Of a stretch of 64,000 bases of DNA, positions 50,928 to 59,689 are shown one piece after another. Source of the DNA: Niveibacterium sp. SC-1 (GTDB taxonomy: Bacteria > Pseudomonadota > Gammaproteobacteria > Burkholderiales > Rhodocyclaceae); assembly GCF_038235435.1 (NCBI RefSeq), contig NZ_CP151275.1, forward strand, positions 1,488,001 through 1,552,000, in the 5' to 3' direction. Position numbers and translations under genes: made by a program. Every line of letters starts with the position of its first letter. Positions within the stretch are counted from its first letter, which is position 1. A model generated the notes under the pieces. That model did not search any database. It saw nothing but the letters and a program-made list of their open reading frames with translations, and was not told the origin of the DNA.

Positions 50928-52220
50928 TTAACCCGACGCTTGTTGCGCGTGACTCATGAAGTCCACATGGCCGGGCCGACCGGGCAGGGCGAGTGCGGCG
51001 GTCTGCGCCGGGGTGCGGGCGATGACCCGGCCGCCACGTACCACCGCCAGGCGCGTGGCGCGCAGGCGGATCGCCTCGGCCGGATCACGCGCCTGCAGCA
51101 GCACGAGATCCGCACGGCACCCCGGCTCCAGGCCGTAGCCCTCCAGGCCGAGGATGCGCGCCGGATTCTCTGTCACGGCCGCGAAGCAGCGGCGCATCGC
51201 GTCCTGCGAGGTCATCTGCGCCACATGCAGGCCCATGTGCGCGACTTCCAGCATGTCGCCCGAGCCCATGCCGTACCACGGGTCCATCACGCAGTCGTGG
51301 CCGAAGGCGACCTCGATGCCGGCCGCCATCAGCTCCGGCACGCGGGTCATCCCGCGGCGCTTGGGGTAGCTGTCGTGGCGGCCTTGCAGGGTGATGTTGA
51401 TCAGCGGATTGGCAATGGCCGCGACGCCGGCTTCCCGCATCAGCGGGATCAGCTTGGACACGTAGTAGTTGTCCATCGAATGCATGGACGTGAGGTGCGA
51501 ACCGGTGACGCGCCCCTGCAGGCCCAGCCGCTGCGCGTGGTAGGCCAGCGTCTCGATATGGCGCGAGAGCGGGTCGTCGGTTTCGTCGCAGTGCATGTCC
51601 ACCCGCAGGCCGCGCTCGGCCGCGAGTTCGCAGAGCAGGCGCACCGACTCCGCGCCGTCGGCCATGGTGCGTTCGAAGTGCGGGATGCCACCCACCACGT
51701 CCACGCCCATGTCCAGCGCGCGCCTGAGGTTCTCCATCGCGCCGGCGCTGCGCAGCACGCCGTCCTGTGGGAAGGCGACGAGCTGCAGGTCCAGATACGG
51801 CTTCACCTTCTCCTTCACATACAGCAGGGCCTCGACCGCAAGCAGGCGCGGATCGCAGACGTCCACATGCGAGCGGATCGCCAGCAAGCCCTTGGCGACG
51901 GCCCAGTCGCAATAGACCAGCGCGCGCTGGATCAGCGCGTCCTGCGTGAGCTGCGGCTTGAGCTCGCCCCAGAGCTTGATGCCTTCGAGCAGGGTGCCGG
52001 ACTCGTTTACCCGCGGCAGGCCGTAGGAGAGCGTGGAATCCATGTGGAAGTGCGCGTCCACGAAGGGTGGCGAGACGAGCAGGCCATGGGCGTCGATATC
52101 CTGGCCGGCGGTGCCTTGCAGGGCCGGCCCGACGGCGGCGATGCGACCATCTGCGATGGCGATGTCCTGGCGGCGACGGCCGTCAGGCAGGTTGGCGTTG
52201 CGGACGATCAGGTCGAACAT
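50928..52220 (-). CDS. codA: Cytosine-deaminase-type amidohydrolase
   Basis: A 430-residue metal-dependent amidohydrolase of the CodA type. Metal ligands: VDAHFHMDSTL (HxH), MHCDETDDP with histidine and glutamate-aspartate, SHLTSMHSM, and AFGHDCVMDPWYGMGSGDM. This pattern fits cytosine deaminase or a related nitrogen-heterocycle deaminase. It lies last in a run of nucleoside transport genes, so it probably deaminates imported cytosine to uracil, which the upp and URC genes upstream then handle. The two transporter permease genes precede it by 62 bases. Confidence 0.87.
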   Translation of the reverse strand: MFDLIVRNANLPDGRRRQDIAIADGRIAAVGPALQGTAGQDIDAHGLLVSPPFVDAHFHMDSTLSYGLPRVNESGTLLEGIKLWGELKPQLTQDALIQRALVYCDWAVAKGLLAIRSHVDVCDPRLLAVEALLYVKEKVKPYLDLQLVAFPQDGVLRSAGAMENLRRALDMGVDVVGGIPHFERTMADGAESVRLLCELAAERGLRVDMHCDETDDPLSRHIETLAYHAQRLGLQGRVTGSHLTSMHSMDNYYVSKLIPLMREAGVAAIANPLINITLQGRHDSYPKRRGMTRVPELMAAGIEVAFGHDCVMDPWYGMGSGDMLEVAHMGLHVAQMTSQDAMRRCFAAVTENPARILGLEGYGLEPGCRADLVLLQARDPAEAIRLRATRLAVVRGGRVIARTPAQTAALALPGRPGHVDFMSHAQQASG

Positions 52221-52281
52221 GGCGAGGCTCCGGTAACGACGCTCGGCGATGGTGTGGTGGTGTGCAGATCCAGTGAACTTC

Positions 52282-53238
52282 TCAGCGTTCGCCCTTGCGC
52301 CAGGGCTTCATCAAGGCCTGCGGATAGGCCGCGCGGCGTGACATCAGCACCAGCGCAAGCAGCGAGAGCGCATAGGGCAGCATGAGGTAGAGCTGGTAGG
52401 GCAGCAAGCCGCCGCCCTGTTGCAGGCGTAGCTGCAGGGCGTCGAAGGCGGCGAAGAGCAGTGCGCCGAGCAGTGCCTTGCCGGGCCGCCAGGAGGCGAA
52501 CACCACCAGCGCCACGCAGATCCAGCCGCGACCATTGACCATGTTGAAGAAGAAGGCGTTGAAGGCCGAGAGCGTGAGGAAGCTGCCCGCCACGCCCATC
52601 AGTGCCGAGCCGGCCACCACCGCGGCGGTGCGCACCACCAGCACGCGCACGCCCTGGGCTTCGGCCGCGGCGGGGTTCTCGCCCACCATGCGCAGCGCGA
52701 GCCCGGCCGGCGTGCGGTAAAGGAACCAGGCGAGGAGCGGCACCACCGCCAGCGCGAGCAGGGTGAGCGCGGTCTGCGCGCCCAGCACCGGCCCGATCAC
52801 CGGAATGCCTTCCAGCGCCTGCAGCGGCGGGAAGGGCGTGATCGTCGGCGGAGTCGTCACCTTGGGGAAACTTACCCGATAGCCGAAGTAGGCGAGGCTG
52901 GTCGCGAGCATGGTCACGCCCAGGCCGGACACATGCTGCGAGAGCCCGAGCCACACGGTGAGCGCGGCATGCAGCAGGCCGAGCGCCATGCCGGTGACCG
53001 CGGCCACCGCTACGCCCAGCCAGAGATCTGCGCCCTGGAACACGGCAAGCCAACCGGTCAGCGCCGAAGCGACCATGATCCCTTCGATGCCCAGGTTGAG
53101 CACGCCGGCGCGCTCGCACACCAGCACGCCCAGTGTGCCGAGGATCAGCGGCGCGGCGATACGCAGCACCGCGACCCAGAAGCTCGCGGAGGCGAGCACG
53201 CCGCCGATCTGCGTCAGAAGTTCCGGCAGCCACTCCAT
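52282..53238 (-). CDS. Nucleoside ABC transporter permease 2 (BmpC/YufQ-like)
   Basis: A 318-residue inner-membrane permease with about eight hydrophobic segments. LILGTLGVLVCERAGVLNLGIEGIMVASA is the signature of the BPD_transp_2 family used with Bmp-type binding proteins. It pairs with the preceding permease; its start codon shares a base with the stop of that gene (TGATG at 53236-53240), so the subunits are coupled. The transporter is predicted to import nucleosides or nucleobases, and the next gene downstream is codA-like. Confidence 0.88.
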   Translation of the reverse strand: MEWLPELLTQIGGVLASASFWVAVLRIAAPLILGTLGVLVCERAGVLNLGIEGIMVASALTGWLAVFQGADLWLGVAVAAVTGMALGLLHAALTVWLGLSQHVSGLGVTMLATSLAYFGYRVSFPKVTTPPTITPFPPLQALEGIPVIGPVLGAQTALTLLALAVVPLLAWFLYRTPAGLALRMVGENPAAAEAQGVRVLVVRTAAVVAGSALMGVAGSFLTLSAFNAFFFNMVNGRGWICVALVVFASWRPGKALLGALLFAAFDALQLRLQQGGGLLPYQLYLMLPYALSLLALVLMSRRAAYPQALMKPWRKGER

Positions 53239-54305
53239 CACGCGGCCTCCCGGCGCAGGCGGTAGCGGGTGAAGAGTCCGGCCACCAGCATCGCGAGCAG
53301 CGCCACCGCGACGATCACGTCGGCGAGGTAGGTGGGCACGCCCACCGCGCGGCTCATGCTGTCTGCACCCACCAGGATCGCCGCCACGAAGAGCGCGGAG
53401 GCGACCACGCCCAGCGGGTTGAGGCCCGCCAGCATGGCGATCACGATGCCGGCGTAGCCGTAGCCCGGCGACATGTCGAGCGTGAGGTAACCGGCACGGC
53501 CCGCGACTTCGCCCACGCCCGCGAGTCCGGCGAGCGCGCCCGAGATCGCGGCGCAGCCCAGCGTCACCCGCGTCACCGGTAGCCCCGCGAATCGCGCGGC
53601 GCGCGCATTGGCGCCGACCGCGCGCAGGGCGAAGCCGAAGGTGCCGAAGCGCTCCATCACCCACAAAGCCAGCGCGAGGATCAGCGCGAGCAGGAGGCCC
53701 GCGTGCACCCGCGAGCGCTCGAGCAGCTTGGGGAATTCCAGCTCGGGCTTGATCGCCACCGATTGCGGCCAACCCAGGGCCATCGCGTCCTTCATCGGAC
53801 CGTCGAGCATCATCGAGACGAAGAGCAGCACGATGAAATTCATCAGCAACGTGGTCACGACTTCATCCACGCCCATCGCGAGCTTGAGCCAGGCCGAGCC
53901 CAGCAGCAGGACGGCACCCGCCAGCGCACCCGCGAAGATCATCAGCGGCAGATGCAGTGCAACCGGCAGGTCGAAGCCCGTGCCCTCGTGCAGGCCGCCC
54001 ACCGCCACCGCGGCCAGCGCGCCCAGGTAGAGCTGACCCTCCGCACCGATGTTGTAGAGCCGCGCGCGGAAGGCCACCGCGCAGGCGAGCCCGGTGAGGA
54101 TCAGCGGCGTGGCGCGGGTCAGGGTTTCGGAGAGCGCGAAGCGCGAGCCGAAGGCGCCTTCGGCGATCAGCGCATAGGTGCGGCCCACCGGCGCGCCGGC
54201 CCAGGCGACCAGCAGCGCGCAGGCGAACAGGGTGAAGACGACGGCCGCCAGCGGCGCGAGCACATTGGCGAGCGGCGAGGCTGCGGTGCGCAGTTCAAGC
54301 CGCAT
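53238..54305 (-). CDS. Nucleoside ABC transporter permease 1 (YufP-like)
   Basis: A 355-residue permease with eight or more hydrophobic segments, carrying FRARLYNIGAEGQLYLGALAA and GYGYAGIVIAMLAGLNPLGVV, which mark the YufP-like half of Bmp-type nucleoside transporters. Its 5' end overlaps the ATPase gene by 11 bases (54295-54305) and its stop overlaps the next permease start, so all subunits are co-translated. The predicted substrate is a nucleoside, judged from the URC, upp and codA neighbours. Confidence 0.87.
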   Translation of the reverse strand: MRLELRTAASPLANVLAPLAAVVFTLFACALLVAWAGAPVGRTYALIAEGAFGSRFALSETLTRATPLILTGLACAVAFRARLYNIGAEGQLYLGALAAVAVGGLHEGTGFDLPVALHLPLMIFAGALAGAVLLLGSAWLKLAMGVDEVVTTLLMNFIVLLFVSMMLDGPMKDAMALGWPQSVAIKPELEFPKLLERSRVHAGLLLALILALALWVMERFGTFGFALRAVGANARAARFAGLPVTRVTLGCAAISGALAGLAGVGEVAGRAGYLTLDMSPGYGYAGIVIAMLAGLNPLGVVASALFVAAILVGADSMSRAVGVPTYLADVIVAVALLAMLVAGLFTRYRLRREAA

Positions 54306-55869
54306 GGGAACGCTCCCCCTGGGTGCCGGCCATCGCCAGCCCGATCGCTTCCACGTTCCAGTCTTCGCGCGGACGCAGCTCGATGAGCCGCTGCTTGAAC
54401 ATCACGCCGATGCGGTCGGCGAGCGTGAAGATCTCGTCGAGGTCCTCCGAGATCAGCAGCACTGCGGCCCCATGCGCGGCGGCGTCGAGCAGGCAGCGGT
54501 GGATGCCCGCCACCGCGCCGACGTCGAGACCCCAGGTCGGCTGATTCGCCACCACCAGGATCGGTGCGCGCTCGGGACCGGAGACGGCCAAGGCGCGCCC
54601 GAGGATCAGCTTCTGCATGTTGCCGCCCGAGAGCACCTGCGTGCGGGCGGCGATGCCCGGCAGGCGCACGTCGAAGCGGCGTACCAGTTCGGCAGCGAAA
54701 GCGCGCGCCGCGCCGCGCCGCACGAAGCCCAGGCGCGAGAAGGCGGGCGTGCGCAGGCGCTCGCTCACCGCGTTCTCCCACACCGCGAGTTCGCCGACCA
54801 CGCCTTCGGCATGGCGGTCTTCGGGAATGCGCGCCACGCCGGCCGCGATCCAGTCCTGCGCGCGGGCGCGCATCGGCCTGCCAGAGAGCGTGACCGCGCC
54901 CGTGTCGGCCGCGCGGGTGCCGCAGGCGATGTCCGCCAGCGCCTGCTGGCCATTGCCCGCAACGCCTGCAATGGCGAGGATCTCGCCCGCATGCACGGTA
55001 AAGCTCACGGAGTCGAGTTCGTTGCGGCCTCGTGCCCGCAGGCTGACGCCTTCGAAGCCCAGCACCGCTGCGCCAGGCTTGCGGGCGGTGCGTTGCACCG
55101 AGGGCACGCTACTGCCCACCATCAGTGCGGCGAGTTCGGTGCGACTCGTCTCCGAGCTCGCACGGGTGGCGACGAGCTTGCCGGCGCGCAACACCGCGAC
55201 GCGATGCGCCACGCGCAAGACCTCGTCGAGCTTGTGGCTGATGAAGATGAGCGAGAGCCCCTGCGCCACCATTTGCGAGAGCGTGGCGAAGAGCGCTTCG
55301 CTCTCTTGCGGGGTGAGCACGGCCGTGGGCTCGTCGAGGATCAGGATGCGGGCGCCGCGGTAGAGCGCCTTGAGGATCTCCACGCGCTGGCGCTCGCCGA
55401 CCGAGAGCGTGCCGACGCGCGCATCCGGATCCATCGCGAGGCCGAAGCGCTGCGCGGTCTCGACCAGTCGCGCACGTGCCGCACGACGCCGCGAGAAGGG
55501 TTGCCACAGCGGCTCGGTGCCGAGCAGGACGTTGTCGAGCACCGAAAGATTGTCGGCCAGTGCGAAGTGCTGATGCACCATGCCCACGCCCGCAGCCAGC
55601 GCCGCGGCGGGCTTGCCGGGCGGCAGGGGCTGGCCGAAGACCTCGATCTCGCCGGCGTCCGCGACGTAGTGGCCGAAGAGGATGCTCACCAGCGTGCTCT
55701 TGCCTGCGCCGTTCTCGCCCAGCAACGCGAGCACCTCGCCCGGCGCGAGGCTGAGCGAGATGTCGTCATTGGCGGTGAGCGCGCCAAAGCGCTTGGTGAT
55801 GTGGCGCAGGGCCAGCGCCGGCGGGGCGCTGGCGGGCGGGACGAACGGCTGCTCTGGCTCAGAGGGCAT
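54295..55869 (-). CDS. Nucleoside ABC transporter ATPase (YufO/RbsA-type, two domains)
   Basis: A 524-residue protein with two fused ATP-binding domains, as in sugar/nucleoside importers. Domain 1: Walker A LLGENGAGKST, signature TLSVGERQRVEILKAL, Walker B ILILDEPTAVLTP. Domain 2: a degenerate Walker A (IAGVAGNGQQAL), a good signature (VLSGGNMQKLILGRAL) and NQPTWGLD at Walker B. This asymmetry is usual in the family. CGGAG precedes the ATG at 55869. It is transcribed with the Bmp-type binding protein gene 73 bases upstream. Confidence 0.9.
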   Translation of the reverse strand: MPSEPEQPFVPPASAPPALALRHITKRFGALTANDDISLSLAPGEVLALLGENGAGKSTLVSILFGHYVADAGEIEVFGQPLPPGKPAAALAAGVGMVHQHFALADNLSVLDNVLLGTEPLWQPFSRRRAARARLVETAQRFGLAMDPDARVGTLSVGERQRVEILKALYRGARILILDEPTAVLTPQESEALFATLSQMVAQGLSLIFISHKLDEVLRVAHRVAVLRAGKLVATRASSETSRTELAALMVGSSVPSVQRTARKPGAAVLGFEGVSLRARGRNELDSVSFTVHAGEILAIAGVAGNGQQALADIACGTRAADTGAVTLSGRPMRARAQDWIAAGVARIPEDRHAEGVVGELAVWENAVSERLRTPAFSRLGFVRRGAARAFAAELVRRFDVRLPGIAARTQVLSGGNMQKLILGRALAVSGPERAPILVVANQPTWGLDVGAVAGIHRCLLDAAAHGAAVLLISEDLDEIFTLADRIGVMFKQRLIELRPREDWNVEAIGLAMAGTQGERSHAA

Positions 55870-55942
55870 CGGGGCTCCGGCGTTTCCGTGGACGAGCCGC
55901 ACCGGCGCGGCATCCGCGTCCGGTACGGTCCGGAACCGAACC

Positions 55943-56956
55943 TTAATTGGACTTCGGCTCGCTCTCCACCACCTTGACCTTGAAGCTGCCGTCGAGGATG
56001 GCCTTCTCCTTCGCCTTGACCTTGGCGACGAGCTCGGCCGGCACCTTCTTCTCGAAGCTGCCCAGCGGCGCGAGTTCCGAGCCCTTGGCCTTCATCAGCG
56101 AATACTGGCCGTAGTCTTCCGCGGCGAACTTGCCGGTCTTCACCTTGGCCAGCGCAGCATCGATGGTCGGCTCCATGTTCCACAGCGCGGAGGCGACCAC
56201 GGTGTCGGGGTACTTGTCCTGCGTGTTGATCACGTTGCCGATGGCGAGCTTGCCGCGCTCCTTGGCGGCATCCGACACGCCGAAGCGTTCCGCGTAGAGC
56301 ACGTCAGCGCCCTTGTCGATCATCGCGAAGGCGGCTTCCTTGGCCTTGGGCGGATCGAACCAGGAACCGATGAAGCTCACGGTGAACTTCACCTTCGGGT
56401 TGATCTCCTGCGCGCCCGCCATGAAGGCATGCATCAGGCGATTGACCTCGGGAATCGGGTAGCCGCCCACCATGCCGATCTGGCCGCTCTTGCTCACGCC
56501 CGCCGCGATCATGCCGGTGAGATAGGCCGGTTCCTGGATGTAGTTGTCGAAGACCGAGAAGTTGGGCGCTTGCGGCTTGCCCGAGGAGCCCATGAGGAAG
56601 GCGACCTTGGGATAGTCCTTGGCGACCTTGCGCGCCGCAGCTTCCACCGCGAAGGATTCACCCACGATGAGGCCGTTGCCCTGCTCGGCGTACTGGCGCA
56701 TCACACGCTCGTAGTCGGCGTTGGCGGTGTTCTCGGAGAACACGTACTCGATCTCGCCGCGCGACTTCGCTGCTTCCAGCGCCTTGTGGATGCGCGAGAC
56801 CCACTGCTGTTCCACCGGCACGGTGTAGATGGCGGCGACCTTCAACTTCGTCTGTGCCTCTGCCGGCGCGGCGACGAAGAGCGCGGCCGCCGCGAGCAGG
56901 GCGGAAGCGAAGCCGAGGAAGCCCCGGCGCGAGCGTGGCGACAAGCTGGACGACAT
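55943..56956 (-). CDS. Bmp/Med-family nucleoside-binding periplasmic protein
   Basis: A 337-residue exported binding protein. The N-terminus contains SRRGFLGFASALLAAAALFVA, a twin-arginine-like signal, cleaved near AEA. The mature protein has the Bmp pattern: AAIYTVPVEQQWVSRIHKAL, YPKVAFLMGS, GMIAAGVSKSGQIGMVGGYPIPEVNRLMHAF (split here) and YAERFGVSDAAKERG. AAGGA precedes the ATG at 56956. It begins a five-gene run to the codA-like gene. A hairpin lies between it and the upstream rutR-like gene. Confidence 0.9.
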   Translation of the reverse strand: MSSSLSPRSRRGFLGFASALLAAAALFVAAPAEAQTKLKVAAIYTVPVEQQWVSRIHKALEAAKSRGEIEYVFSENTANADYERVMRQYAEQGNGLIVGESFAVEAAARKVAKDYPKVAFLMGSSGKPQAPNFSVFDNYIQEPAYLTGMIAAGVSKSGQIGMVGGYPIPEVNRLMHAFMAGAQEINPKVKFTVSFIGSWFDPPKAKEAAFAMIDKGADVLYAERFGVSDAAKERGKLAIGNVINTQDKYPDTVVASALWNMEPTIDAALAKVKTGKFAAEDYGQYSLMKAKGSELAPLGSFEKKVPAELVAKVKAKEKAILDGSFKVKVVESEPKSN

Positions 56957-56996
56957 GGTGCGTTTTCCTTGTAGGTGAGGGTGGGTGCAGGGAGAT

Positions 56997-57022
56997 GCGG
57001 CCTGCCTACTCCAGCAGGCCGC
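56997..57022 (-). terminator. Hairpin across the stop codon of the rutR-like gene
   Basis: GCGGCCTGC and GCAGGCCGC pair perfectly (9 bp, loop 8) and span the TAG at 57006-57008. No T run. It could partly terminate the URC transcript before the transporter genes. Confidence 0.4.
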
Positions 57023-57710
57023 AGCCACGCAGCACCAGATCGAGCAGGTGCTGCGTGGCGCTTTCCATGTGCGCGTCGGTGAGTGCGTCCGTCCCCAGCA
57101 CCGCGCTCACCTGTATGTCGAAATCCGCATAGGTCTGGGTGGCGGCCCACAGGGTGAAGAAGAGATGGCGCGGGTCGACCGGCGCCATCTTTCCCGCCCC
57201 GATCCATTGCGCGATCACCCCGGCCTTCTGGTCCACGAGCAGCCGCAGCTCTTGGGAAAGATAGCCGTGGATTTCGCGCGCGCCATGGATCAGTTCGTTG
57301 GCGAACACGCGCGAGGCGTCCGGCCGCTCCGCGGAGAGCCGCATCTTGGCGCGGATGTAGTGGGTGAGCGCCGCGCGCGGATCGGCCTCGGGCTCGATGC
57401 AGTCGGTCTGCGTGAGCCAGAGGTCGAGGATGTTGGTGAGCACCGCGTGGTAGATCGTCTGCTTGGTGCGGAAGTAGTAGTGCAGGTTGGACTTGGGCAC
57501 GCCCGCCTGCGCGGCGATCTCCGCCATCGTGGCGCCGGCATAGCCCGCACGCGCGAAGACCTTCTCCGCGGCGGCGAGGATGTCGGCCTCGTTGGCCTGG
57601 CGGATGCGGCCCTTGGGCGTGGCGGAGGTCGACGCAGCGGAGGCGGACGCAACTGAGGTCGATGCCGGTGCGCGTCGCGGACGCGCACCTTCGGCGACGG
57701 CGGTGCTCAT
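57006..57710 (-). CDS. rutR: RutR-like TetR-family regulator
   Basis: A 234-residue TetR-family regulator. The helix-turn-helix is at about residues 40-85 (ADILAAAEKVFARAGYAGATMAEIA and GVPKSNLHYYFRTKQTIYHAVL). The C-terminal region APVDPRHLFFTLWAATQTYADFDIQVSAVLG closely matches E. coli RutR, the uracil/thymine-sensing regulator. The start at 57710 is chosen over 57755, which overlaps upp. It lies 13 bases after upp, and a RutR-like palindrome precedes the first gene of the operon. Confidence 0.85.
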   Translation of the reverse strand: MSTAVAEGARPRRAPASTSVASASAASTSATPKGRIRQANEADILAAAEKVFARAGYAGATMAEIAAQAGVPKSNLHYYFRTKQTIYHAVLTNILDLWLTQTDCIEPEADPRAALTHYIRAKMRLSAERPDASRVFANELIHGAREIHGYLSQELRLLVDQKAGVIAQWIGAGKMAPVDPRHLFFTLWAATQTYADFDIQVSAVLGTDALTDAHMESATQHLLDLVLRGCGLLE

Positions 57711-57723
57711 GCGGCGGCGCGCG

Positions 57724-58356
57724 TCACTGCGTGCCGAAGATGCGGTCGCCCGCATCGCCCAGACCCGGCACGATGTAGCCGTGCTCGTTGAGCTTCTCGT
57801 CGATGGCGGCGGTGAAGATCGGCACGTCCGGATGGAATTCGGCCAGGGTGGCGATCCCCTCCGGGGCGGCGAGGATGGAGACGAACTTCAGGCTGCTCAC
57901 GCCACATTCCTTGAGCCGGCTGATCGCCGCCACCGCCGAGTTGCCGGTAGCGAGCATCGGGTCCACCACAATCACCAGCCGCTCGGCCACGTCATCCGGC
58001 ACCTTGAAGTAGTACTCCACCGGTTCCAGGGTTTCGGGATCGCGGTAAAGGCCGATGTGGCCGATGCGCGCGCCGGGCAGCAGATCGATCATGCCGTCGA
58101 GGATGCCGTTGCCCGCGCGCAGGATGGAGACGATGCAGAGTTTCTTGCCCGCGAGGATGGGCGCGTCGCATTCGGCGACCGGCGTGCGGATGCGCGAGAG
58201 CTCGGTGGGCAGGTCACGCGTGGCCTCGTAGGCGAGCATCGCGGCGAGCTCGCGCACCAGGCGGCGGAAGTTGTCGGTGGTGGTGTCGGCGCTGCGTGCA
58301 TGCGTGAGCTTGTGCTGCACCAGCGGATGGCGGATTTCCTGGACTTCGGCTTTCAT
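57724..58356 (-). CDS. upp: Uracil phosphoribosyltransferase
   Basis: Converts uracil and PRPP to UMP. The 210-residue protein has the type I PRTase signature in [18 protein letters not shown] and the uracil-binding C-terminal [10 protein letters not shown], with [17 protein letters not shown] and [14 protein letters not shown]. It sits between URC4 and rutR. In the URC pathway UPP activity provides UMP needed for uracil catabolism, so its linkage to URC1- and URC4-like genes is meaningful. Confidence 0.95.
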   Translation of the reverse strand: MKAEVQEIRHPLVQHKLTHARSADTTTDNFRRLVRELAAMLAYEATRDLPTELSRIRTPVAECDAPILAGKKLCIVSILRAGNGILDGMIDLLPGARIGHIGLYRDPETLEPVEYYFKVPDDVAERLVIVVDPMLATGNSAVAAISRLKECGVSSLKFVSILAAPEGIATLAEFHPDVPIFTAAIDEKLNEHGYIVPGLGDAGDRIFGTQ

Positions 58357-58377
58357 GATGCGGCCTCCTGGTTCGTC

Positions 58378-59658
58378 CTAAAACACGGTTCCATCGGATT
58401 CGATGATGAGCGGCGGTGGGCCACCCGGGCGACGTTCGGCTGCAATGCGGCGTCCGGCCGCCCAGGTGCCGCCTTCGAGCACGCGGGCGAGCGGGAAGCG
58501 CGCGGCGTCCACATCCAGTTCGGCGCGCACGGCATCGGCGATGCGGTCCAGCGCGGCGACGGTGAGCGCACGCCACTCCACGACCTCGGTGCGATCCACC
58601 GTGAGCGGCGTGGTCGCGAGCGCGGGGTCGCGCAGGGCTATGAGGCCGCTGTCGATCAGCAGGCCTCCGTTGCGGTACTCCGGCAGGCCGGTGAGCGCGT
58701 CGAGCCCGGTGACGACGAGGCCGCCGGCTTCCAGCGGTTCCAGCAGCGAGTAGCTCAACCACTGGGTGAGTTTGTGGAAGGGCACGAGGCCGTCCGGGCT
58801 CGCCGGGTGATGCCAGGTGTCGCCGAGTGAAACGCCTTCGACAACGATGCGGCCGGGCCACACTGGTCCCAGCGCGACGAGCAGGGTTTGCAGCACGAAG
58901 GCCGCGGGGATGTGTCCGTCCTCGGCGTGTGCGAGCAGGTAGTCGTAGAGATGGCCGAGCCGAGCCGGCGCGCCGAACACCGCAGGCGTCGCCGCAGCCA
59001 CTTCGCCCAGGCGCTGCAGCAGCGCTGCGCGTCCCTCCAGCCCAACCAGCGGGTTGTGGGCCGCGACCTGGAAGGCCATGGCGATGCGCGCGGGCGTGAT
59101 GCGTGCGAGCGCAGCGGCGTCGGCGCGCAGTGGCCGCGTCTCGTCGTCGGAGAGCGCGCCCTGCGTGAAGAGCGCGAGGCTCGCCACGCCCAGGCCTTCG
59201 GAGCGCACGAGGTTCATCCGGTGGTCCAGGTCCTCGAAGCGCCAGGCAGCACCCGCGCCGGCGTCGAGCAGCACGCTGGGGATCACAAGGTCGATCGCGG
59301 TGCGCACCGCTTCTGCACCCTGAAGTCCGTGCTTGCGGCAGAGCGCGCCCCAGCGATCCACGCCGCCGGCCTCGAAGTGGCGCCAGCGGCTGTGGTAGCC
59401 GACCTCCAGCGTCGGGTAGCGCTGGCGCACCGTGTCGGCCACGTAGCGCGCGGTAGGCGCGAGCGCGGCCGCGTTCCAGCGGAAGAAGGGCGACTCGCCT
59501 GCCTGCACGTGGGCCAACACCGCCTCGCAGCGGCTGCGTACGGCTTGCGTGTTGAGCAGTGCGCGGGCCGGGTGCCCGTGCGGTACCGGCGTGTGCCAGC
59601 CGGCGCTGGTGGGAAAGGGAAGGGGAGAGGGAAGGACAGTGGGGAGGGGGGCGTTCAT
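58378..59658 (-). CDS. URC4/Urg3-family protein (DUF1688)
   Basis: A 426-residue protein of the URC4/Urg3 family, known from the reductive-independent uracil catabolism pathway of yeasts such as Lachancea and present in bacteria. Its chemical role is not settled. Clear family stretches include GYHSRWRHFEAGGVDRW, DLVIPSVLLDAGAGAAWRF, GVASLALFTQGALS, and PFHKLTQWLSYSLLEPLE. The start at 59658 follows GAGG; an ATG at 59697 overlaps the upstream gene and has no Shine-Dalgarno. It lies 21 bases before upp. Confidence 0.87.
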   Translation of the reverse strand: MNAPLPTVLPSPLPFPTSAGWHTPVPHGHPARALLNTQAVRSRCEAVLAHVQAGESPFFRWNAAALAPTARYVADTVRQRYPTLEVGYHSRWRHFEAGGVDRWGALCRKHGLQGAEAVRTAIDLVIPSVLLDAGAGAAWRFEDLDHRMNLVRSEGLGVASLALFTQGALSDDETRPLRADAAALARITPARIAMAFQVAAHNPLVGLEGRAALLQRLGEVAAATPAVFGAPARLGHLYDYLLAHAEDGHIPAAFVLQTLLVALGPVWPGRIVVEGVSLGDTWHHPASPDGLVPFHKLTQWLSYSLLEPLEAGGLVVTGLDALTGLPEYRNGGLLIDSGLIALRDPALATTPLTVDRTEVVEWRALTVAALDRIADAVRAELDVDAARFPLARVLEGGTWAAGRRIAAERRPGGPPPLIIESDGTVF

Positions 59659-59689
59659 GCTGGCCTCGCTGGTTCGCTCGCTTGCCGAC

